Shown: positions 50,379-60,408, counted from the first letter of the stretch. The stretch: 64,000 nucleotides of DNA from an uncultured Flavobacteriaceae bacterium (GCA_947501845.1 CANMXP010000014.1:1-64000), one strand, 5' to 3'. Notes: a model not told the origin generated them from the letters alone. Numbers and translations are program-made.

Positions 50379-51391
50379 TGAAAAATGAGATTATGATTTT
50401 AAAAATTAAAAGGATTCAAATGCAAAAACTATTTATATATATGTTTCTCTTGGTTATAGCTAAAAGCTATAGCCAAGAGTTAAACTTACCGGTTTTTACA
50501 CAGTATTTAGCAGAAAATAATTTTGTAGTCTCACCCGCATATGCAGGAATTGGAGATAACCTAAAGACCAGAGCCAACGGGTTGACACAATGGGTTGGTA
50601 TAAAAGATGCCCCACAAAACCAATCTATTTATGCCGATTTTAGAATCGCAGACCGTTCTGGTATTGGGTTATCTTTTTATAACGATAGTAATGGGCTTAC
50701 CCTTCAAAAAGGGGCTAAGTTTTCTTTTGCACACCATCTTATTTTAGATTATTATGCTAAAATGTATTTGTCGTTTGGTATTTCTTACAACCTCAATCAT
50801 TTTAGAATTGATGTTGCAAATTTTGAAAACAATTCTCAAAACCCTGTGAATACAATACCTACGGACGATAGGTCTACTACAAATAATAACTTTGATGTTA
50901 GTGCATTATTTAGATTTAAAGGCTTTTTTATGAGCTTTAATGCAAATAATGTTTTGGGTAAAGATATAGATGAGTCCATTAGAAGATTAGAACCTAATTT
51001 ACTATTAAATTATCAAATTTACTCGGGTTACACCTTTAGAGGTCCTAAAAAGAGTGGATTGGAATTCGAACCATCCGTTTATTATCAGTTATTTAGTAGT
51101 GATAGCAGATCGAGTACCGATGTGAATTTTAAATTTAGAAAATTCAATAGAAAAGAAGATTACTATTGGGCAGGCATATCGTACCGTTTCCTTAATGACC
51201 AATTTTTTAAACCTTTAAATATTGGTCCCATGGTTGGTTTTAAAAAATCTATTTTCTACTTAGGGTATGCTTATCAAATAACAACAAATAACCTATCTAG
51301 TTTTAACTCAGGTACCCATATGGTAACCATAGGCCTAGACTTTTTACGAGGCATTAGTAATTGCCCATGTACACAAAGCCCTGTGCATTAA
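50378..51391 (+). CDS. PorP/SprF family outer-membrane protein (SprF-like partner of the giant adhesin)
   Basis: 337 residues. The ATG overlaps the adhesin stop by one base. The best signal peptide begins at the internal Met at 50420 (MQKLFIYMFLLVIAKSYSQ), so that may be the true start. The family hallmarks are VVSPAYAGIGDN, LTQWVGIKDAPQNQSIYADF and GLSFYNDSNG. The barrel continues to a short Cys-bearing tail (SNCPCTQSPVH). SprF is the known outer-membrane partner needed for SprB secretion, and this gene order (adhesin then SprF, overlapping) repeats that arrangement. Confidence 0.9.
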   Translation: MKNEIMILKIKRIQMQKLFIYMFLLVIAKSYSQELNLPVFTQYLAENNFVVSPAYAGIGDNLKTRANGLTQWVGIKDAPQNQSIYADFRIADRSGIGLSFYNDSNGLTLQKGAKFSFAHHLILDYYAKMYLSFGISYNLNHFRIDVANFENNSQNPVNTIPTDDRSTTNNNFDVSALFRFKGFFMSFNANNVLGKDIDESIRRLEPNLLLNYQIYSGYTFRGPKKSGLEFEPSVYYQLFSSDSRSSTDVNFKFRKFNRKEDYYWAGISYRFLNDQFFKPLNIGPMVGFKKSIFYLGYAYQITTNNLSSFNSGTHMVTIGLDFLRGISNCPCTQSPVH

Positions 51392-51416
51392 TAATTTGTG
51401 ATGAAAAACTTTAAAA

Positions 51417-52259
51417 TCAGTCTTTTTTATTGAACAAACTGTGAAAGAATTTGCCTAGCTTAGAACGTGCTATAGTTCCATTTTTAATTTTCAATCTACG
51501 CTCTTTACTTTTTCTCTTGTAGAATTTAAAGTGGTTCTTTCTTCTTAACTTATTCAATCGTTTTCTCTCCAGTTCTTCAGAGGAATAAGCATGATCAGAG
51601 TTTCCAACCGCACCACCTACAATAATGACATCCCCTAGAATATCTTCCTCCAATTCTAGCATAATAATGTCAGTCATCTTTTTAATGATTTTAATTTCTT
51701 TTGACTCATAACCTAGATAGCTTACTAGTAACGTTGTGCCTATCTTAGCTTCTATAGAAAAATTACCATTAAGATCGCTTACGGTACTTATAGAAGCTCC
51801 TTCAATCAAAATGATAGCTCCTGGTAACGGACGTTTATCAGCATCCCTTACAATGCCTTTAATTTGGTTTTCCTTTTTCTCAATTTTAGAACTTTTCTTT
51901 ACTTGTATTTTACCTTTTTGCAAAGTATCCAGTTGCTCGACTTTTGTTGGTGTTTGTGAATATGTATATTGACTATTAAGTCCTAAGAATACAAATAAAC
52001 CAGATGCTACATAAGACAGATAGTTATTCGTTTCTTTTCTTTTCAAAACCAGATCCCTTTTTAGTTGAGTGGTTTTAAAACGACCGCAAACATTAGAGTT
52101 TTCTGTAAATGTCTTTACGATATATTCATCGGTTTGTGAGGTGAAGTCAAAAACTGTTTTTTTACAAACTTTACAATGCCTCCTTTTTTCTTCAGGAGTC
52201 ATTTTGTTCCAATCTTCATGGCAAGGCTCTGGAATGTCTATATTTATAATTTTTCGCAT
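51417..52259 (-). CDS. Membrane protein with Cys-rich N-terminus and CarboxypepD-regulatory-like domain
   Basis: 280 residues from the ATG at 52259 (MRKIINIDIPEPCHEDW); the longer frame adds only a non-conserved tail. The N-terminus has Cys/His groups (CHEDWNKMTPEEKRRHCKVC) typical of a Bacteroidota family with a cytoplasmic zinc-ribbon-like module. A single transmembrane helix follows (NYLSYVASGLFVFLGLNS). Then comes a CarboxypepD-reg-like domain (GIVRDADKRPLPGAIILIEG, DLNGNFSIEAKIG, VSYLGYESKEI), and a very basic C-terminus (RLNKLRRKNHFKFYKRKSKE). Function unknown. It is divergent from the M16 protease gene and convergent with the SprF-like gene. Confidence 0.75.
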   Translation of the reverse strand: MRKIINIDIPEPCHEDWNKMTPEEKRRHCKVCKKTVFDFTSQTDEYIVKTFTENSNVCGRFKTTQLKRDLVLKRKETNNYLSYVASGLFVFLGLNSQYTYSQTPTKVEQLDTLQKGKIQVKKSSKIEKKENQIKGIVRDADKRPLPGAIILIEGASISTVSDLNGNFSIEAKIGTTLLVSYLGYESKEIKIIKKMTDIIMLELEEDILGDVIIVGGAVGNSDHAYSSEELERKRLNKLRRKNHFKFYKRKSKERRLKIKNGTIARSKLGKFFHSLFNKKD

Positions 52260-52577
52260 AGTCCAAATAACTAAAAGATAGATATAAAATAAAACCAAGA
52301 ATGAGTAAACAGGTCTTTTGATTGCGTAAATAAGACTTAAAAGAGTTGCATTGTCATTAAATTTGAAAGTCTATCAACAATATGGCTTTATTTATATAAA
52401 TAATTGATTATAAAACCACCCACTCTTGGTTTTATTTGTTGTTAGTGTTAAATATGTCTTTTAAAAAGCGATTAAATTGATACTTTAGAAGAGAAAAAAT
52501 CAAATTTAACATTTTATTAATATGAATAAGTAAGACAAAATGTTTCCTTTATAATATGAATAAAAACACAACAACGA
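52260..52577. other. 318-bp divergent intergenic region
   Basis: AT-rich. A 14-bp inverted repeat AAATAAAACCAAGA (52287-52300) / TCTTGGTTTTATTT (52424-52437) is present, with 123 bp between the arms. No ORF or consensus -33/-7 promoter was recognised. Confidence 0.4.
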
Positions 52578-55409
52578 ATGATTAAGCAACAAGTTAAAAT
52601 AATGGCGTTTTTACTTTTTGTAATAGGTATAACAAGTAATGTACTTGGGCAAGATGGCGCTGAAAATTTAAAATTGGACAAGTTACTACCTATAGAGCAA
52701 AGCATAAAAAAAGGGGTGCTCCCAAATGGTTTGACCTATTACCTAAAAAGTACAGATGTAACTAAAGATGTAGCGAGCTATTACATTATTCAAAATGTAG
52801 GTTCTGTTTTAGAAAATGATAACCAACAAGGCTTGGCTCATTTTTTAGAGCATATGGCGTTTAATGGAACCCAAAACTTTGAAGGAAAAGGAATTCTAAA
52901 TACCATGCAAAAACACGGATTGGTTTTTGGAAAAGATATAAATGCATATACATCTTTTGATGAAACGGTATATAACATAAATAATATACCTACTACACCA
53001 GAACTTATAGATACGGGCTTATTGGTTTTACATGACTGGTCAAATTACTTATTGCTAACAGATGAAGAGATTGATGCAGAAAGGGGAGTTATTAAAGAAG
53101 AATGGCGTACAAGGCAAAGTGGAGGCATGCGAATTTTTCAGAAGAATATAGGCACAGTGTTTAATCATTCAAAGTATGCAAATCGCATGCCGATAGGATT
53201 GATGGATATTGTTGATAATTTTGAATATAAAGCATTACGCGATTTTTATCACGATTGGTATAGAACCGATTTGCAGGCTATTGCTGTAATAGGTGATATA
53301 GATGTCGATCAGGTTGAGGAAAAAATTAAAGCGTTATTTTCTAAGATTCCAGCAGTAAATAATCCTAAAGAACGTTTTGTAGTTGATATTCCAGAGAATG
53401 ATGATATGCTATATTCTATAGCCATGGACGAAGAGGTTACCACATCTAATATCAATTTTGGAATAAGGCATCCTAAACCATTAAGAACAGAAACAGTTGC
53501 AAGTTTAAAAGAATCTCTATTAAATGGTATGGTAACACATATGCTATCTGCAAGAATTAATGAACTTTCTAAAAAGCCTGAAGCGACTTTCTTAGGGGCG
53601 CGTATTGGGTATTCCAACCATTCTAGAACGACAAAATCTTTTGGTATTGCTGTGTATCCAAAACCCAACCAACAGCATGCTGCATTTAAATCTGTTTTAA
53701 CAGAAGTTAATAGAGCGGTAAAATTTGGTTTTGCCAAAGCAGAAGTAGAGCGAACCATGACAAATTTTACAAGTTATTACGAAAATCAGATTAGCAAAAA
53801 AGATGATATGTCTCATGGTCGTATTGTAAAGTTAATTCAAGATGATTATCTTAATAATGAAGTTATTACAGATATTGAAAAGGAATTTGAGATTGTTAAA
53901 ACAATTTTCAGCACGTTAAAATTGGATGAAATTCATATAGCACTCAAAAAATTATATATAGATAAAAACAGATATTTAACAGTAACAGGTGTAGAAGGCA
54001 ATAATAATTTGACTAAAGAAGAAGCACTAAGCATTATCAATGAAGTAGAGAAAGATGCGTCTATAGAAGCTTATACGGACGATTTTGGAGGAAAAACATT
54101 GATTTCTGGTATGACAATTAAAAAGGGGACTATAGCTTCAGAAGAAGAAAATAAAGCCTTGGCTTCAACAACATTCAATTTAGGTAATGGGATTAAGGTA
54201 CATTACAAATTTGCAAACAAGATCGCCAATGATGTTAAATTAAAAGCAATAAGTAAAGGTGGTAGGTCATTGCTAAATGATTCAGATTTGCCTTCAGCAG
54301 ATTTATTAACCAATGTTATTCAATATTCGGGATTAGGAGATTATTCATCTACAGATCTACCAAAAGTATTAGCAGGTAAAACGGCAAGTGCTAAAATTAA
54401 TATTTCGAATTTATCTGAAAGCATTTCTGGTTCTTCTGTAACAAAAGACACAGAAACGATGTTGCAGATGGTATATCTTCGTTTTGTAAAACCTCGTTTT
54501 GATGAGAACGGATTTGATGTCATCATGCAAAATGTAGAAAACTACAAAATAAGAAGAAAAGAAAATATTGCCGAAAAAATGAGGGATAGTATGACGGTTA
54601 CTTTATACGGCACAAAGAATCCGAAACGGCGCATATTTAATGACGATTTTATTAAAGATATTTCTTTTGATAAGATAAAGACGATTTATAAAGACAGATT
54701 TGGTAATGCAGCAGATTTCGAATTTTTTATTGTGGGCGATATTCAAAAAGATGTTCTTAAGCCTTTATTAGAGAAATATATAGCGAGTATACCTACTAAT
54801 AATGTAAAGGAAGATTGGAAAGATAATTCAACGCCATGGATAAGTGGAAAAATAGATAAAGATGTTTATCTAAAAATGGAAGATCCAAAAAGTTCTGTAA
54901 GGATTTCATATAAAAATGACTATACATATAGTTTGAGAAATGCTTTATTAGCTCGTGCTTTTGGTGATATCTTAGATTTAAGATATACTGAAACTTTAAG
55001 AGAAGAAGAAGGTGGGACTTATGGAGCAAGCACTAGTGCTGGTTTGTCTAAACGACCATTGCAAAAAGCATCGGTTTCTGTTAATTTTGATTGTAACCCA
55101 GAAAAGGTAGAAACCTTAATAGCTATTGTACATGAAGAAATAAATAAAATAGCGAACGGGAATATCATTCAAGTAGATTTAGACAAAACATTGACAAACT
55201 ATTTAAAGGAACGAAAGCAACAAAAAGACTATAATAGTTATGATATGCGTTTGCTAACACGTTTTTATCGTGAAGATTATAATATGAACGATTCAAAGAA
55301 TTTTGAAGACATTGTTAATAGTATTACCGTGAAAGATATTCAAAACTTTGCTGAAACACTTTTAAAAGACGCAAAGTCTTATGAAATTGTATTCAAACCT
55401 AAAGTTTAA
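52578..55409 (+). CDS. M16-family (pitrilysin/insulysin-like) zinc metallopeptidase
   Basis: 943 residues, signal peptide to about VLGQ. The inverted zinc motif HFLEH gives ligands H88 and H92 with catalytic E91. The third ligand is E168 (AERGVIKEEW), 76 residues after H92, the M16 spacing. Two tandem M16 halves follow the usual layout; the second (about 530-943) lacks HxxEH, as usual, and carries RYTETLREEEGGTYGAS with the R/Y substrate-side residues. Bacterial members digest peptides in the periplasm or outside. No operon partner; the MITE-like element follows. Substrate unknown. Confidence 0.9.
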   Translation: MIKQQVKIMAFLLFVIGITSNVLGQDGAENLKLDKLLPIEQSIKKGVLPNGLTYYLKSTDVTKDVASYYIIQNVGSVLENDNQQGLAHFLEHMAFNGTQNFEGKGILNTMQKHGLVFGKDINAYTSFDETVYNINNIPTTPELIDTGLLVLHDWSNYLLLTDEEIDAERGVIKEEWRTRQSGGMRIFQKNIGTVFNHSKYANRMPIGLMDIVDNFEYKALRDFYHDWYRTDLQAIAVIGDIDVDQVEEKIKALFSKIPAVNNPKERFVVDIPENDDMLYSIAMDEEVTTSNINFGIRHPKPLRTETVASLKESLLNGMVTHMLSARINELSKKPEATFLGARIGYSNHSRTTKSFGIAVYPKPNQQHAAFKSVLTEVNRAVKFGFAKAEVERTMTNFTSYYENQISKKDDMSHGRIVKLIQDDYLNNEVITDIEKEFEIVKTIFSTLKLDEIHIALKKLYIDKNRYLTVTGVEGNNNLTKEEALSIINEVEKDASIEAYTDDFGGKTLISGMTIKKGTIASEEENKALASTTFNLGNGIKVHYKFANKIANDVKLKAISKGGRSLLNDSDLPSADLLTNVIQYSGLGDYSSTDLPKVLAGKTASAKINISNLSESISGSSVTKDTETMLQMVYLRFVKPRFDENGFDVIMQNVENYKIRRKENIAEKMRDSMTVTLYGTKNPKRRIFNDDFIKDISFDKIKTIYKDRFGNAADFEFFIVGDIQKDVLKPLLEKYIASIPTNNVKEDWKDNSTPWISGKIDKDVYLKMEDPKSSVRISYKNDYTYSLRNALLARAFGDILDLRYTETLREEEGGTYGASTSAGLSKRPLQKASVSVNFDCNPEKVETLIAIVHEEINKIANGNIIQVDLDKTLTNYLKERKQQKDYNSYDMRLLTRFYREDYNMNDSKNFEDIVNSITVKDIQNFAETLLKDAKSYEIVFKPKV

Positions 55410-55711
55410 AATATAGTTTACAATAAATAAAACATAAAATTAAAACAGCAACATCTTTCTTAATACCTTTGTTTTTGTGTTAATTATATTTGAGTTAGTC
55501 CGCTAAAAGATATATAGAAAGATAATAAAAGAGGCTGTCTTAAAAAGTTTATAAATTGTCATTTTGAGTGCTTCGACTGCGCTCAATATAAACTAAAGTC
55601 GAAAAACCTCAACATTCTAACAAACAAATGTTTAGTTTTTAAGAGATTCTTCACTACGTTCTGAATGACATGTTTAAGACAGCCTCTTTAAAAAATATAT
55701 AAAGTAAAATT
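55410..55711. other. 302-bp intergenic region holding a MITE-like element
   Basis: More than half is the 162-bp element at 55528-55689. The remaining ~120 bp is AT-rich with no ORF. Confidence 0.6.
55528..55689. mobile_element. MITE-like element, 162 bp with perfect 17-bp terminal inverted repeats
   Basis: AAAGAGGCTGTCTTAAA (55528-55544) and TTTAAGACAGCCTCTTT (55673-55689) are exact reverse complements. The interior carries a second pair of short arms (GTCATT at 55558-55563 and AATGAC at 55664-55669) and REP-like GCTTCGACTGCGCTCA. Too short to encode a transposase, so it would need one from elsewhere. It ends 22 bp before the DsbD-like gene start and could supply or disrupt its promoter. Confidence 0.75.
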
Positions 55712-57979
55712 ATGAAAAAGCTTATTCTATTATTAGCCTTATTTTCTTTAACTATAGGGAATTCTCAAATTTTAGACCCAGTAAAATGGACTACCTCTGT
55801 AGAGAAAATATCTGATACAGAATATAAATTAATCTCTAAAGCAAGCATTGAATCTGGGTGGCATCTCTATTCGCAAGAAGTGCCAGAAGGCGGGCCGATA
55901 CCCACCACATTTACTTTTAATGATGCGAATAAAACTATAAAAATAAAAGGGAGCACTAAAGAGGAAGAAGGCCATATTGTAGATGATCCTATCTTTGAAA
56001 TGAAAATTAAGTTTTTTGATAATAGTACCATTTTCGAACAAATAGTAGAAATCCCTAAAAACATAAAAACTATTTCTGGAATTGTAGAGTTTATGGTGTG
56101 TGACGATACTAGATGTTTGGCTCCAAAAGAAGTGGACTTGGTTTTTGATATAAATTCTTCAGGAGAGAGTGATTCGAACGAGGCTGATGACGGTAAAGAA
56201 ACTCCAACTACAGTTAATACCACAGGTGATAACAATCATACGGTAGCACCAGAAGGTGATGATGAAAGGGTAAAGCCCAATGTGCCAACTGATGACACAA
56301 CCATAGATTTTAATTCTCATAATTTAAAGACAGAAGATTTAAGTACTAACTTTAACTTATCTGCTGAGGATAATTCGAGTACATCCAATAATACGAAGGC
56401 AGTTCATGTATCATCACCTAATAAACCAACTTCAACAGTAAATAATGCGACTGTTAATAGTTTATTGTATGGCTTGACTGCAGAAGATATAAAGAGATCA
56501 AGTGTTAAATGTGAAAGTGAAGTTTCAAGTAGTGCCTCTGAAGTACAAAAAGGAGGTAAGTCGTTATGGGGCATTTTTGGCTTAGGTTTTCTTGGCGGAT
56601 TATTAGCACTTTTAACACCGTGCGTGTTTCCTATGATACCTCTAACAGTAAGTTTCTTTACTAAAAAAAGTGGACAAAGTAAAGGGTCGGGAATTTCTAA
56701 AGCCCTGCTTTATGGCTTTTTCATTTTTGCTGTATACATCATATTAAGTATACCTTTTCATCTTTTAGACTCTGTAAACCCAGATATATTAAATGAAATC
56801 TCAACAAACGTATGGCTTAACGTTATATTCTTTGCTGTATTTTTATTTTTTGCTTTTTCATTTTTCGGATATTATGAATTGACATTACCGTCTAGTTGGA
56901 CAAACAGAACAACGCAAGGTGAAAATTCAGGAGGTCTTATAGGTATTTTCTTTATGGCACTAACACTTGCCATAGTGTCTTTCTCTTGTACAGGTCCGAT
57001 TTTAGGTTCGTTATTAGCAGGCTCGTTAACTGCAGATGGAGGTGCATGGCAGCTTACAGCTGGTATGGCAGGGTTTGGTGTGTCTTTAGGATTACCATTT
57101 GCATTATTTGCAATGTTTCCAAATATGATGAATGCCTTGCCAAAATCTGGAGGTTGGTTAAATACAACCAAAGTTATTTTAGGCTTTTTGGAATTGGCGT
57201 TAGCATTTAAGTTTTTATCGAATGCCGATTTAGTCGCGCATTGGGATCTTTTAAAAATTGAACCCTTTTTAATACTTTGGATTATTATTTTTGGAGGTTT
57301 AGCATTATACCTATTTGGAAAAATCAAATTTCCTCATGATTCTCCAATTAAAAAATTGTCTTTTTCAAGAATAGCAGGAGGGGTATTGGTAGCAACATTT
57401 ACTATTTACTTAGCTTCAGGGTTTAGGGTAAACAAAGAGACCAATACGTTCACACCTTTAACGTTGTTAAGTGGATTGGCACCACCTGTTGGTTATAGCT
57501 TTTTGTATCCTAACGATTGTCCAAATAACCTCGATTGTTTTAAAGATTTAAAAACAGGGATCGCTTATGCCAAAAAAGTAAATAAGCCCATTATGTTAGA
57601 TTTCACTGGTTATGCATGTGTGAATTGTAGAAAAATGGAAGAGCATGTTTGGCCATTAAAAAAAATTGATGACTATTTGAGAAACGACTATGTATTAATA
57701 TCACTATATGTAGATGATAAGAAAACCTTGCCAGAAGCAGAACAAGTAGATGTTAATAGAATAAATGGAGGAACGAGAAAATTGAAAAGTTATGGGCATA
57801 AATGGGCTAATTTTCAAACACAATTCTTTCAAAACAATTCGCAGCCTTATTATGTATTGTTAAACTCCGACGGAACTAAAATTTTAAATCAACCAGCCGA
57901 TTATACACCAGATGAAGATGAATATGCACAGTTTTTAGAATGTGGATTAAAAGTTTTTAATGAAAGCAAGAATGAGTAA
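55712..57979 (+). CDS. DsbD-type thiol:disulfide interchange protein
   Basis: 755 residues. A signal peptide is followed by an N-terminal DsbD-alpha-like domain (ESGWHLYSQEVPEGGPIPTT, MVCDDTRCLAPKEVDL), a low-complexity polar linker (about 150-270), and an eight-helix DsbD/CcdA membrane domain with the redox Cys pair C304 (TPCVFPM) and C426 (FSCTGPILG). A C-terminal thioredoxin-like domain has CVNC (C636, C639; GYACVNCRKMEEHVW). Electrons pass from cytoplasmic thioredoxin to periplasmic partners. The stop overlaps the aminotransferase start by 20 bp. The MITE-like element lies directly upstream. Confidence 0.9.
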   Translation: MKKLILLLALFSLTIGNSQILDPVKWTTSVEKISDTEYKLISKASIESGWHLYSQEVPEGGPIPTTFTFNDANKTIKIKGSTKEEEGHIVDDPIFEMKIKFFDNSTIFEQIVEIPKNIKTISGIVEFMVCDDTRCLAPKEVDLVFDINSSGESDSNEADDGKETPTTVNTTGDNNHTVAPEGDDERVKPNVPTDDTTIDFNSHNLKTEDLSTNFNLSAEDNSSTSNNTKAVHVSSPNKPTSTVNNATVNSLLYGLTAEDIKRSSVKCESEVSSSASEVQKGGKSLWGIFGLGFLGGLLALLTPCVFPMIPLTVSFFTKKSGQSKGSGISKALLYGFFIFAVYIILSIPFHLLDSVNPDILNEISTNVWLNVIFFAVFLFFAFSFFGYYELTLPSSWTNRTTQGENSGGLIGIFFMALTLAIVSFSCTGPILGSLLAGSLTADGGAWQLTAGMAGFGVSLGLPFALFAMFPNMMNALPKSGGWLNTTKVILGFLELALAFKFLSNADLVAHWDLLKIEPFLILWIIIFGGLALYLFGKIKFPHDSPIKKLSFSRIAGGVLVATFTIYLASGFRVNKETNTFTPLTLLSGLAPPVGYSFLYPNDCPNNLDCFKDLKTGIAYAKKVNKPIMLDFTGYACVNCRKMEEHVWPLKKIDDYLRNDYVLISLYVDDKKTLPEAEQVDVNRINGGTRKLKSYGHKWANFQTQFFQNNSQPYYVLLNSDGTKILNQPADYTPDEDEYAQFLECGLKVFNESKNE

Positions 57980-59459
57980 AACCTTAAGCGTTTCGAAACT
58001 GGAATTATATTTCGAGCCCTTTCGAAATAATATAGTAGGTTTCAACGAATCTTTTGAATCGCCTTATGGGAAACAGAAAATTATTTATGCCGACTGGACT
58101 GCTAGTGGAAGGTTATATAGACCTATAGAAGAAAAATTACTCAATGAAATAGGGCCTTTTGTAGCAAATACGCATACCGAAACCTCAGTAACAGGTTCCG
58201 CTATGACTCTGGCATACCATAATGCAAGAAACATTATTAAAAAGCATGTAAATGCCTCGGAAGAAGATGTGCTCTTAACAGTTGGAACAGGAATGACGGG
58301 GGCCATCAACAAGTTTCAACGCATTTTAGGCTTAAAACTTAATGAGAATTTAAAAGATCATACTCAAGTTCCAGATGTCTTAAAACCCATCATTTTTGTA
58401 TCCCATATGGAACACCATTCTAACCAAACTTCCTGGTTGGAAACGATTGCAGAGGTTGAGGTTATTCCATCGAATGAAGAAGGATTGCCATGTGCTAAGA
58501 ATTTAGAAAAGCTTATTGAAAAATATAGAGATTGTCCAATTAAAATAGCTGCTATTACAGGATGTTCCAATGTAACAGGTATTAGAACCAATTATCATGA
58601 AGTAGCAAAAATCATGCACCAAAATAATGGTTTGTGTTTTGTTGATTTTGCATGTTCCGCGCCCTATATAAATATAGATATGCATCCAGAAGATGAAGAA
58701 GCGTATTTGGATGCTATTACTTTTTCACCGCACAAATTCTTGGGAGGGCCAGGGGCAACAGGTGTCTTGATTTTTAACAAGAAACTATATAAAAATCTAG
58801 TGCCAGATAATCCAGGAGGCGGCACGGTATCTTATACAAATCCTTGGGGGGATCATGACTATATTGATGATATTGAGACTAGGGAAGATGGCGGTACACC
58901 AGGCTTTTTACAAGCCATAAAAATTGCACTATCTATTCAGCTTAAAGAGAAAATGGGGGTTCAAAATATTTTGGATAGAGAGCATGAGTTAAATACCATT
59001 ATTTTTGATAAACTCAGTGCTATAGAAAATTTAACAATATTAGCTCCAAATCATACAGATAGGTTAGGCGTATTTTCGTTTTTTATTGAAGATGCACATT
59101 ATAATTTGGTCGTTAAATTATTAAACGACCGTTTTGGTGTTCAAACTAGGGGTGGCTGCTCATGTGCAGGAACCTATGGGCACTATTTATTGAATGTGGA
59201 TCAATTGACTTCTAAATCTATCGAACAAAAAATACTGGAAGGTTGTTTAATTGAACGGCCTGGATGGATAAGAATGTCTATTCATCCTACCATGACGAAT
59301 GCTGACATTTACTTTATCTGCGATGCTATAAAAAAAGTGGCTGAAAATTTTGTAGTATGGGGCCAGGATTACAAATACAACGCCATTAAAAATGAGTTTA
59401 TCCATATAGGAAACCGTAATATTGAAAAAGAGATTACACAAGAATGGTTTAACTTGTAG
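57960..59459 (+). CDS. Class V PLP-dependent aminotransferase / cysteine-desulfurase-like protein
   Basis: 499 residues from the ATG at 57960; an ATG at 57972 is an alternative. The fold-type I layout includes TETSVTGSAMT, the hinge HMEHHSNQTSW, the Schiff-base lysine K259 in SPHKFLGGPG, and the late Cys pair RGGCSCAG (C400, C402). The Cys pair is positioned like the desulfurase active-site region, but the motif differs from SufS/IscS, so the reaction is uncertain. The first 20 bp overlap the DsbD-like gene. It is followed 3 bp later by the convergent LysR gene. Confidence 0.8.
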   Translation: MKARMSKTLSVSKLELYFEPFRNNIVGFNESFESPYGKQKIIYADWTASGRLYRPIEEKLLNEIGPFVANTHTETSVTGSAMTLAYHNARNIIKKHVNASEEDVLLTVGTGMTGAINKFQRILGLKLNENLKDHTQVPDVLKPIIFVSHMEHHSNQTSWLETIAEVEVIPSNEEGLPCAKNLEKLIEKYRDCPIKIAAITGCSNVTGIRTNYHEVAKIMHQNNGLCFVDFACSAPYINIDMHPEDEEAYLDAITFSPHKFLGGPGATGVLIFNKKLYKNLVPDNPGGGTVSYTNPWGDHDYIDDIETREDGGTPGFLQAIKIALSIQLKEKMGVQNILDREHELNTIIFDKLSAIENLTILAPNHTDRLGVFSFFIEDAHYNLVVKLLNDRFGVQTRGGCSCAGTYGHYLLNVDQLTSKSIEQKILEGCLIERPGWIRMSIHPTMTNADIYFICDAIKKVAENFVVWGQDYKYNAIKNEFIHIGNRNIEKEITQEWFNL

Positions 59460-59461
59460 TT

Positions 59462-60358
59462 TTAATGATATTCTATTCCCGAAATAAAATTAAAAACACT
59501 GTTTAAAATAGGGTTTCTATTATGTCTGTTCCAAACAATAGAAAGCGTTGTTTTTTGTTTTATGTTGGTTAACTCAATGAATTTTAGCTTTTTGTTATTG
59601 GTATCTATCAAAGATTTAGGAACAATGGAAACGCCAAAATTATTCTCCACAAGCTTATATATAGAGCTCGCATGAATGGTATTATGTGAAACGATAGGAG
59701 AAAAACCACTGTCATCAAAAATTTGCATGACTTTTTCGAAATAAGTAGCACTATATTTTGGATCGAATAAGATAAACGATTCCTTTTTTAGTTGGTATAA
59801 TGTCTCAAAGTCTTCTTTATCTATAATATGGTCATATGGTAATACCAAACAAAAGTTTTCTTTTAAAATAGGTTTTATCTCTAACTCTTTAGGAACCCTG
59901 TCTAATCTCACAAAACCTAAATCAATCTCATAGGACAATAAGCCTTCAATTTGCCTATGGTTATCCATTTCTTTCAGATTAAAAAGTACATTAGGGTGCT
60001 CTTTCTTAAATGCTATTAATAAATTTGGAATAATGTTTTGCATGGCAGACCCTACATAACCAAATTTTAAATCACCCTTTTTTCCATCATTTAACAATTT
60101 GGCGTGATAAAAAGTATGCTCCAGGCTTTTTAAATTTAGAGTTAATTCTTCTTTGAGATATTCACCAGCCTTGGTGAGTATTACTTTTCTATTATGCCTT
60201 TCAAATAAAAGGAGCCCTAAATCATCTTCCATCTGCTTGATTTGTCTACTTAGCCCTGGTTGTGAAATAAATAGCCGTTCTGCAGCTTTTCTAAAGTGTA
60301 AATCTTTAGCAACAGCCAAAAAATATTTTATATGTCTTAGTTCTATTTGATAACTCAT
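59462..60358 (-). CDS. LysR-family transcriptional regulator, probably of the hut genes
   Basis: 298 residues. The N-terminal winged HTH is ELRHIKYFLAVAKDLHFRKA, AERLFISQPGLSRQIKQMED, LGLLLFERHNRKVILTKAG. The substrate-binding domain (about 92-290) has LKFGYVGSAMQ, HPNVLFNLKEMD, FVRLDRVPKELE and VVPKSLI-like IVPKSLID. It is divergent from hutH with a 79-bp gap to the hutH ATG, the common arrangement for a LysR activator of a catabolic operon. Control of histidine degradation, with histidine or urocanate as co-inducer, is inferred from position. Confidence 0.85.
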   Translation of the reverse strand: MSYQIELRHIKYFLAVAKDLHFRKAAERLFISQPGLSRQIKQMEDDLGLLLFERHNRKVILTKAGEYLKEELTLNLKSLEHTFYHAKLLNDGKKGDLKFGYVGSAMQNIIPNLLIAFKKEHPNVLFNLKEMDNHRQIEGLLSYEIDLGFVRLDRVPKELEIKPILKENFCLVLPYDHIIDKEDFETLYQLKKESFILFDPKYSATYFEKVMQIFDDSGFSPIVSHNTIHASSIYKLVENNFGVSIVPKSLIDTNNKKLKFIELTNIKQKTTLSIVWNRHNRNPILNSVFNFISGIEYH

Positions 60359-60408
60359 AGTTATTATTTTGTTATATAAATAGTATTATTAGTTATCAAA
60401 AATAAAAA

